A DNA stretch of 33,098 nt, taken from positions 1 to 33,098 of the forward strand of contig JBKHJR010000026.1 in NCBI GenBank assembly GCA_046537975.1. The letters are read 5' to 3'. This document shows, one piece after another, positions 15,793 through 23,600 of the stretch. Below the pieces are notes generated by a model. The model was given only the letters and a program-made list of their open reading frames with translations, ran no database searches and was not told the DNA's origin. Position numbers and translations under genes: made by a program. This stretch comes from JAWLDV01 sp046537975 (GTDB taxonomy: Bacteria; Desulfobacterota; Desulfobulbia; Desulfobulbales; SURF-16). The stretch's first letter is position 1. Each line of letters begins with the position of its first letter.

Positions 15793-16483
15793 GATTTCTT
15801 CCTCCCTGGAAAAATTCAGCAAAAACTTCGGCAATCTGACTCCGAAGATTATGCAGAGTATCAAAATAAGGGTCTATATCCGCCAGCCTGTTACAGAGGC
15901 CGCTGCACTCTTCCCAGTTGGAAAGCCAGGCCCGGAAATCATCTTTGCCGTCGGAAACCCGCCTGCGGGCATCAATAAAGTGGTAAAAAATTGTACTTGG
16001 TGAAAGATCATTAATGATTTCCGCCAGTTCCTTCGGCTTTGTCACCCGTATATGGGTGTCAAAAACCACGATCTGTGAACGAAGGAATTCAAGAGCACTG
16101 GAGGCCGGGAGCCAGGGCAGACAGGTCCCCTCATTCATCCTTTCTACAATTACATCAATTAACTCCTGACGCAGTTCTTCCAGGTCTGCATAATCAGTGG
16201 GAGATATCAGGGCAAGCTGCTCGGCAAGTTTGTCATCATCTAATTTGCGCTTGGCCCAGGAAGCAAAATCATTATTAAATTCCCTTTCTTCAAAGCGGGG
16301 CAGAAGCAGCCCTCCCCAGAAGTGATGATAAATGCTGGCAGAAGTAATGTCGCTTACTACATGGAAAAGTTCCTTTAAAGTGGCCGCACTTTCTCCCGTG
16401 CCTATAGCTATGAGGGCGCAATCTTTGATTTCAAATACTGTGTCTGCAGCAGACCTTTTCTCTTCATCATTTTCAGAGACCAT
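15776..16483 (-). CDS. DUF5752-like protein with internal duplication
   Basis: This is a 235-residue soluble, acidic protein of no known biochemical function. I recognise it as a DUF5752-type protein, a family often found beside trehalose synthase or glycosyltransferase genes. It is built of two similar halves, about 17-116 and 137-225. They share SASIYHHF versus PSTIFYHF, then NDFASWAK versus DDFRAWLS, then a closing helix DLEELRQELIDV versus TLHNLRSQIAEV. A less conserved linker, CLPWLPASSALEFLRS, joins them. The paired Y/F-H-H/F motif could form a binding site at the interface, which is inference. Start: ATG 16483 with AAGGAGG upstream. Its end overlaps treT by 17 bp, suggesting matched synthesis and possibly a physical partnership with TreT. 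Confidence 0.75.
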   Translation of the reverse strand: MVSENDEEKRSAADTVFEIKDCALIAIGTGESAATLKELFHVVSDITSASIYHHFWGGLLLPRFEEREFNNDFASWAKRKLDDDKLAEQLALISPTDYADLEELRQELIDVIVERMNEGTCLPWLPASSALEFLRSQIVVFDTHIRVTKPKELAEIINDLSPSTIFYHFIDARRRVSDGKDDFRAWLSNWEECSGLCNRLADIDPYFDTLHNLRSQIAEVFAEFFQGGRNHGQSS

Positions 16484-16568
16484 GATGTCCTCCTTGGGTT
16501 GATCAGGCTGTATTCATAAACAGGGATTAAACTGACTCAAAATCCGTGTATCATTATCTACCAGATAA

Positions 16569-19500
16569 TCAGATACTAACGCTCTGATTACGTCCCACCA
16601 GCCGGAAATAAATGGTCTCCCCAGGGGGCAGTTTCCGGGCGTCTCCCCGATAAGATATTCCTATCGGCTGATTAAGAGAGGAAGTACTCTCCACTTTGAG
16701 CCAATGTTTATCAATTTTTACTTTCAGCTTATGTTTTCGATAACAGAGATTCATCCTGAGTGTCTCCACATCCTCGGGAAGCATAGGGTCAAAGTGCAGT
16801 ACAGACAAACTGCTTTCAAGACCTGTATAACAACGGTGCATTAAATCCACGGTTCCGGACATGGCGCCGGTATGTATGCCTTCGGCGGTGGTACCATCCT
16901 GAATATCATGAATATCACTGTTTAATGCCTCCCGAAAAAGCTGCCAGGAACCCACCCGGTCGGTCCGGGCCAGAAGCCAGCTATGAACAACTCTGCTTAA
17001 AGTGGAGCCATGGGAAGTCCGCTGGCGATAATAGTTAATATTGCGGGGTATAGACCAGGGGTCAAAGGTATAGCCCAGATACTCGAACAGAAAGCTCAAT
17101 TCATCTGCGGAAAAAAGATAAAAAAGCATAAGGACATCCGCCTGCTTGGCGACCTTGTAACGGTTAGTGGTGTCCCCCTCTGCCTCCAGAATCCGATCCA
17201 GGCGTTGAATATCCCCATATTTTTCATGATAGTAATCCCAATCCAGTTCTTCAAGTTTTTCATATCCTTCGAATTGGCTGATGATTCCGTCCTTTTGAAA
17301 GATAATTCTGATCTTCCGACTTATCTCATCCCATTTGTCTATCTCCTTCTGCTTAAGACCTATGGCATCACGAATCCTGGATCTGCGTTCCGCCGGTAGA
17401 AGTTCAAGAACCCGGCAGGCCTTATGCAGGACCCAGCTCACCATTAAATTGGTATAGCTGTTATTGTCCACCCCTCCCTCTTCTTCCGGGGTACGGCCCG
17501 GGTATGCGGTATGAAATTCATCCGGGCCCATGACACCTTTAATTTCATAACGATCCAGCGATCTATTATATGAAACTATACTGGCCCAGAAGCGGGCGAT
17601 TTCCAGAATCATCTCAGCCCCGTAATAATAAAGAAACTCATTATCCTCGGTTGCTTCATAGTAACGCCAGATATTATAGGCAATAGCGCTGTTGATATGA
17701 CGCTGTCGATGAGAATTGTCCGGAATCCAGTGATTGGACTCAGGGTTGAGATGGAGGGTCTGGGTTTCTTCCCTGCCGTTACTACCGCTCTGCCAGGGAT
17801 ACATGGCACCTTCCGCCCCTGCTGCTGCGGCGGCCCTGCGGGCTGCCGGCAGTCTTCGATAACGGTAGAGCAGCAAAGAGCGGGTCAGGGCCGGCAATCT
17901 GAAATTCAAAAAGGGGAATATAAAGAGCTCATCCCAGAAGATGTGACCCCGATATGCCTCACCATGCCAGCCCCGGGCCGGAACCCCCACATCAAGATCG
18001 ATAATATGAGGGGAAACAGTCTGGAGGAGATGAAAGATATTGAACCTCATCTTCAGCAGAGTTTCCGTACTGTTTTCCGTGCAGGAGATTTCCAGATCAC
18101 ATTCCTGCCAGAGATGGCGCCATATCCCCCAATGGTCTTCAAGCAGGCTTTGGAAACGGGGGGCCCGCTTGACTGCCCAGTAAGCCTCGGCAACAGGTTC
18201 GGTAATAGCCCGGTCTTTAGAAGTATAGAGGGCTACAATCTTTTCCAGGATCACCCTGTTTCCTTCGGTAAGTGGCAACTCAAAAATCCGGGACGAAGAA
18301 TCACTGCTTTCCTTTTCCTGCTGTTCCGGGGTCAGAATCTGCTCTCCTTCATAAAAGCGGGTCCGGCTGCAGACCGCCACTTCCAGACCGGATTGACTGG
18401 TCCGGGTATGAACCAGACTGAGGTCCTGATCTCGGCTTTCAGCTTTTAATATGTTTAAATGCTCCCCCTGCAGATCCCGGTAGCGCCTTACACCGTTATT
18501 GACCACCCCGGCATCCAGAGCTGACCAGACCTCCAGTTTTCCGCTCCAGTTCTCCGGGATAATCTCTACTTCCATTCCCGCGTAATGGGGATCGGCCATA
18601 CTTACCAGGCGACGCTCATGCCAGGAGGTAACCCTATCCTCATTATCCTGATAACGGATATGTCTTCGAAGTATTCCTCCCTTGAGATCAAGTTCCTGCC
18701 GAAATGAAAGAATCCTGCTCCGGTCCAGGTGGAACCATTCCCCCCCCTTAACCCTGAGGGACAAAGGCAGCCAATTGACCTGATTTACCAGATCTTCATT
18801 CTCAACCTCCTGGTCGTTCAGACTGGAAGTCAGACGGTTATAACCTCCGGCCAGATAAGTGCCGGGATAATGGATACCGTCGTCTTCGGTTTCAGGGGAA
18901 GCTGCCCTGGTAACAAAATAACCGTTTCCCAGGGCGCAGGTAACCTCGCGCAGACCTTCTTCTTCCGGACTGTAGAATTTATAGAGCAGAGTCCATTCAT
19001 CCAGTAAAGGTTCCCAATGGGTTAAAAGGTCCAGGAAGACAGCCACTTCCCGGGGACTCTTCAAACGATAACGGGCAGCAGTAACCTTCCGGCAGCCTAC
19101 CAGTATTCCCGCCCCCTGCTCACGAACAGCGGCAAAACCGTCTTCATCGGTTAGATCGTCACCAACAAAGACAGGGAAATAACTGTCTGAATCGCATCCC
19201 AGGAGCTCTCTGAGTTTTGCTACCGCCTTACCTTTGTCCCAATCAAGATCAGGGCGCAGCTCCGCAATTTCCTTGCCTCCGGTCTTACGCAGCCCCATCT
19301 CTTTACCGACTCTGGAAACTACTTCGTTAATATAAGATTTTTTGTCCTGCTCCGCCCTCCGGTAATGCACAGCCAGAGCATAATATTTCCGCTCTACCTC
19401 CACTCCCGGGATATCTTTCAGCTCAGCCCTCAATTTCCGGGCTGCCCTGGTTAAAGCCGGTCCGGCCGCTTCAGCCCCGGGATGCTCCCATATCGCAATA

Positions 19501-20510
19501 TCAGGCCCCTGCAGACGCAGGCCGTGACTGCCGGCATAATAGATAGTATCAATATTGACCCGTTTTTTCAGATCATCCATATCTCGGCCGGAAAATACAG
19601 CCACAATCATATTATCACTGAGACGTTCAAGAAGGGAGCGCATCTGCACAGGAAGGTAGGCTTTATCCGGATGATCGACAATGGGAGTCAAGGTACCGTC
19701 ATAATCCAGGAACAGAATGATCTGCCGGTCTCCAGCCTCTCCAAGAATGCGTGCTGCCTGGGCTGCCGGAACATCCCTGGCGAAAAAACAGATCTGTTCC
19801 AGATTTTTCACTATCAATCGGGCTCCCTTATCCGCAAGATAATGACCATCTCCATGGCGGTCCAGACCGATAATTTTACCGAAACCAGCTCTCCGGGCTG
19901 CTTCAATTCCGGCGGCAGCATCTTCGATCAGGGCACAATCCGCAGGCTCCAACTCCAGCCTCCGGGATGCTTCCAGAAATATATCCGGGGCCGGTTTACC
20001 CGCCAACTCCAGGTCCAGGGCATCCACTCCATCCACTTTGACATCAAACAGTTCCAGAATTCCGGCCGCCTCCAGAACCTTTCCGGCATTCCGGCTGGCC
20101 GATACTATTCCGGCTTTAAGGCCGCTTTCCTGTAAACGCCGGATAAAATCCACGGCATCGGGGAAAGGACTGACACCTTTTTCCTCAAGGAGATTGAGAA
20201 AGAGGAAGTTTTTCTTGCGGGCCAGAGCCTGAACAGTATCAGCCTCCATATCATCATCTTCCCGACCTTCGGGTAATTCAATGGAACGGGAGGAAAGGAA
20301 ACTGCGCACACCATCCAGTCTGGATTTTCCGTCAACATATTCCGGATAGTCCCTCTCCAGGGAAAAGGAATCAAACTCTTTAAACCACCGGGAAAGAAAA
20401 TCGTCAAAAGCCTCTTTCCAGGCCTGGGCATGGAAACTCGCGGTATCAGTGACCACACCGTCCATATCCATTATTACTGCCTTGAGATTTTCTATTACGA
20501 TCTTTTTCAT
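16569..20510 (-). CDS. trifunctional fusion: beta-phosphoglucomutase / trehalose-6-phosphate phosphatase / GH65 phosphorylase-like
   Basis: The 1313-residue protein has three joined enzymes. Residues 1-240 are a HAD phosphotransferase of beta-phosphoglucomutase type: Asp15 and Asp17 in VIMDMDGVVTD, cap HAQAWKEAF, SASRNAG, KPAPDIF and LIEDAAAG. Residues 255-500 are OtsB-type: Asp269 and Asp271 in FLDYDGTLTP, FSGRD, AGSHGL and GDDLTDEDG. Residues 505-1313 are GH65, with the general acid Glu998 in VMGPDEFHTAYP and RTSHGSTLS near 1165, the phosphate-site segment of GH65 phosphorylases. Likely reactions are T6P to trehalose, phosphorolysis of trehalose or a related disaccharide to glucose and beta-glucose-1-phosphate, then conversion to glucose-6-phosphate. 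Mycobacterium tuberculosis OtsB1 (Rv2006) has a similar size and layout, but its phosphatase activity is doubtful, so function by homology is not certain. All motifs look intact here. The start codon lacks an SD. Confidence 0.88.
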   Translation of the reverse strand: MKKIVIENLKAVIMDMDGVVTDTASFHAQAWKEAFDDFLSRWFKEFDSFSLERDYPEYVDGKSRLDGVRSFLSSRSIELPEGREDDDMEADTVQALARKKNFLFLNLLEEKGVSPFPDAVDFIRRLQESGLKAGIVSASRNAGKVLEAAGILELFDVKVDGVDALDLELAGKPAPDIFLEASRRLELEPADCALIEDAAAGIEAARRAGFGKIIGLDRHGDGHYLADKGARLIVKNLEQICFFARDVPAAQAARILGEAGDRQIILFLDYDGTLTPIVDHPDKAYLPVQMRSLLERLSDNMIVAVFSGRDMDDLKKRVNIDTIYYAGSHGLRLQGPDIAIWEHPGAEAAGPALTRAARKLRAELKDIPGVEVERKYYALAVHYRRAEQDKKSYINEVVSRVGKEMGLRKTGGKEIAELRPDLDWDKGKAVAKLRELLGCDSDSYFPVFVGDDLTDEDGFAAVREQGAGILVGCRKVTAARYRLKSPREVAVFLDLLTHWEPLLDEWTLLYKFYSPEEEGLREVTCALGNGYFVTRAASPETEDDGIHYPGTYLAGGYNRLTSSLNDQEVENEDLVNQVNWLPLSLRVKGGEWFHLDRSRILSFRQELDLKGGILRRHIRYQDNEDRVTSWHERRLVSMADPHYAGMEVEIIPENWSGKLEVWSALDAGVVNNGVRRYRDLQGEHLNILKAESRDQDLSLVHTRTSQSGLEVAVCSRTRFYEGEQILTPEQQEKESSDSSSRIFELPLTEGNRVILEKIVALYTSKDRAITEPVAEAYWAVKRAPRFQSLLEDHWGIWRHLWQECDLEISCTENSTETLLKMRFNIFHLLQTVSPHIIDLDVGVPARGWHGEAYRGHIFWDELFIFPFLNFRLPALTRSLLLYRYRRLPAARRAAAAAGAEGAMYPWQSGSNGREETQTLHLNPESNHWIPDNSHRQRHINSAIAYNIWRYYEATEDNEFLYYYGAEMILEIARFWASIVSYNRSLDRYEIKGVMGPDEFHTAYPGRTPEEEGGVDNNSYTNLMVSWVLHKACRVLELLPAERRSRIRDAIGLKQKEIDKWDEISRKIRIIFQKDGIISQFEGYEKLEELDWDYYHEKYGDIQRLDRILEAEGDTTNRYKVAKQADVLMLFYLFSADELSFLFEYLGYTFDPWSIPRNINYYRQRTSHGSTLSRVVHSWLLARTDRVGSWQLFREALNSDIHDIQDGTTAEGIHTGAMSGTVDLMHRCYTGLESSLSVLHFDPMLPEDVETLRMNLCYRKHKLKVKIDKHWLKVESTSSLNQPIGISYRGDARKLPPGETIYFRLVGRNQSVSI

Positions 20511-20611
20511 AAGTCAGCCGACAATTTAGAGTTTGTTATGGCTTCCCTTTTTGAACAGTAAGTAAAATGTCTTCAGATTAAAATCGACTTCAGATACTTG
20601 TTTCCTCTTCA

Positions 20612-23600
20612 TTATGAACTGAAAAGCAATGATACGGGACAGGCAGAAAAAAGATCTCCGGCCGGCAGCCACAGGTCCCTTCCCCGGTCCTGACAGTTCA
20701 GGATATTACCGGTCATCAGATCGGTAAAACCTCTCCTGTCCATCTTTTTGGGGATCACTATCCCGGTATCACCCCAGACTTCTTCTCCCAAAGGCTCTTG
20801 CTGATCTTTCTGAAGAAGTGTTCCTATTAACCTCGGAACTGACACTATTATCATTCTGTCTTCCCCATTACGGCTAAAAGAGCAGATATGATCAGAACCG
20901 GGCCCTGTTGTTTTCAGGGGCAGGTATTTCCCCTGCTTGAAAATTTCCGGAAACTCTCTTCTGAAATTAAGGACGCGCCAGATCAGATATAATTTGATTC
21001 TGCCGTCTTCCATATTCTGCAGTAGATCATAAACCAGAGTTTCTCGGTTTTCCTCACCATTGAAGCTGTCCCTAAGCTCCGCCAGCTTCCGGCGCCGGGA
21101 CTCATAGTCCACCGGCCGGCGGTTGTCCGGATCCACCAGGCTATAGTCCCACAACTCGCTGCCCTGGTATATATCAGGAACTCCCGGCGAGGTAAGTTTA
21201 AGCAGGGTCTGGCCCAGGCTGTTAAAAAAGGACAACCTGCTTATCTTCTCCTGAAAAGGGAGAAATTCCTCCCAGAAAGCAGCACTGTGCCCAAAATCAA
21301 ACAATTTATCGATGAAATCGGCCAGTGCCGCTTCATAATCAGGATCAGGATTAAGCCAGGAGGTCCGGACCTTGGCCTCCTTAACCGCCTTGGCCATATA
21401 AGCCTGGATACGCTGCCGGAAATCGTCAAGGACTTCTCCTGCCACATCCTGCAGGGGCCAGGCCCCGATCAGGGTCTGGTAGAGGAGGTACTCGGTGTTG
21501 GGTTCAGGCACAGGTCTGCCCTTGACCTTTTTTTTACTGCTTTTATTAAGTCCGGCCCAGCAGGAAAGTTTAGCCTCCCACTCTTCAGGGAATTCGGACA
21601 GGAGGTTGATACGGGCCCGGACGTCTTCACTGCGCTTACTGTCATGGGTGGAGGTATTCAGCATGGAATGGGGCCAGCGTTCCTGCCTCAGCATGTTTTT
21701 CTTATGAAATTCCTGTACCGGAATACCGAAAAAATCAGGCTGCCCGCCCACCTCATTAAGAGAGACCAACCTGTTATAACGATATAAAGAGGTATCTTCC
21801 ATTCCCTTGGCCATAACCGGACCGGTATACTGCTGAAAACGCATGGTAAAACGAAAGACCCGCTGTCGGTATGGTTCCGACTTGCCTTGGGTTATAGTAG
21901 TCAGCAGAACATCACGGATAAAGTCGTAGATAGTAAGATCGGCAGCCCCGCTTCTCTGTCTGGCCTTGGCCACAGCCCGTTCCATAATTGCCTGATCCGC
22001 TGCAGTGACCCTGTTCCGGGAGATATAGGTACGGTAAACCGGGAAAAATGCCACAATACCGGTAAGGGCTTCCTCCAGATTGTCCAGAGTGAAATCCCGG
22101 GTGTGGGGATCGGATTCGGCTATTCTGGCCAGTTCAGTGGTCAGCACTTTAAGTTCACTGGCCATGGCACCCTGCATAATCTCTTTCTTGGCTTCAAACA
22201 GAATTTCCTGGAAATCCATGCTCTCTCCCAGGAAGTCCTCATAAATCCCGGTAAACCTTGATTCTGCTCCGGGATCAACAAAAAGCCCGGTACAGAGATT
22301 GGCAAAATCATAACCTGTGGTGCCGTGTACCGGCCAGTTTCGGGGAAGCCCTTCATCACCGATTAGAATCTTCTCCGCTACCATATACAGGGGACGTTTA
22401 ATGGTGTCCTGCAAGACGGATCGCGGAGAAGAGCCACGATAATGGGGGGTGCTGCTGAAGCCCCCGGCCCCCCAAGCCTGCTCAGAAGCCGGACTGGTAA
22501 GAGCAGTCACTCTTTCCTGGATCCTCTGAAAATACTGGACCGGATCAAAGAGACCATCCGGGTGATCAATACGCAGTCCCTGGACTTGTCCCTCGGCAAT
22601 CAGCTGCAATACCAGCTTATGACTGGCCTCAAATACAGCCTGATTTTCCATGCGCAGCCCCCCCAGGTCATTAATGTCAAAAAAACGGCGATAGTTTATC
22701 TGTTCGGCAGCCACCCGCCAGTAGGCCAGACGCCAGGCCTGGACCTCTAAAAGATCATGCAGCAGAGCCGGGTCGGCCTGGTAATCCTCACCTCCGTTAT
22801 ACTCGCGCAGACATTCCTCAACATAATGACTTATATCAGCCACGGAATCATACAACTCCGCCAGCCGGTGCTTATGGACTTCCTTGTCGCGGTTACGTTC
22901 ACTTACCGCCTCACTGGTCACCCTGCTGCGGGAAGGGAGATTGGCAAAGGCGGTAAGCAGGCTCTGAAATTCCAGCAGTACCGGGTTATCTTCACCCATC
23001 CTGGAAGACAGATCATGCAGACGGCGGGCCAGAATGCGGGGATATTCCCTGGGATCAACAGGGAAGCGGTGTTCATAGTATTCTACAGAAAAACTGCCCT
23101 GGTCGGGGAAAAAACTGAGACTAAGTTCCCCCCGGTCAAGGACATTGCCATATTGATCTCCCAGCACCGGCAGCAGGACCTTGCCCCGCAGTTCATCCTT
23201 TAAGGGGGCCCAGTCAATATCAAAAAACCGGGCATAGTTGGAGGAAGGCCCGTTTTCCAGGACATCCAGCCACCAGATATTGTCACTGCCCATAATCCCC
23301 ATGTGATTGGGCACTATATCCATTATCTGTTCCAGTCCATGCTGCTTCAGGGAAGCGCTGAATCCGGTAAAGCCTTCCCAGCCGCCGAGTTCAGGGTTTA
23401 AGGAATTATGATCAATTATATCATAACCATGACTGCTGCCGGGCCTGGCCTTAAGACAGGGAGAAGAATAACAGTGGCTGATACCGAGATCAGTCAGATA
23501 TCCGGCCAGAGAGGTGGCATCCTCAAAACTGAAGCCACTGTGAAGCTGAAGCCGGTATGTGGCACCGGGGATGGAAAACTCTACCCTGAAGGCGTCCAGG

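Noticed and set aside
15793..15864. Upstream extension of the treT frame
   Set aside because: It lies in the DUF5752-like coding region, has no family similarity, and the SD favours ATG 15792.
17697..18449. 250-codon plus-strand frame within the GH65 part of the fusion gene
   Set aside because: It is antisense to conserved GH65 sequence, with no motif or SD.
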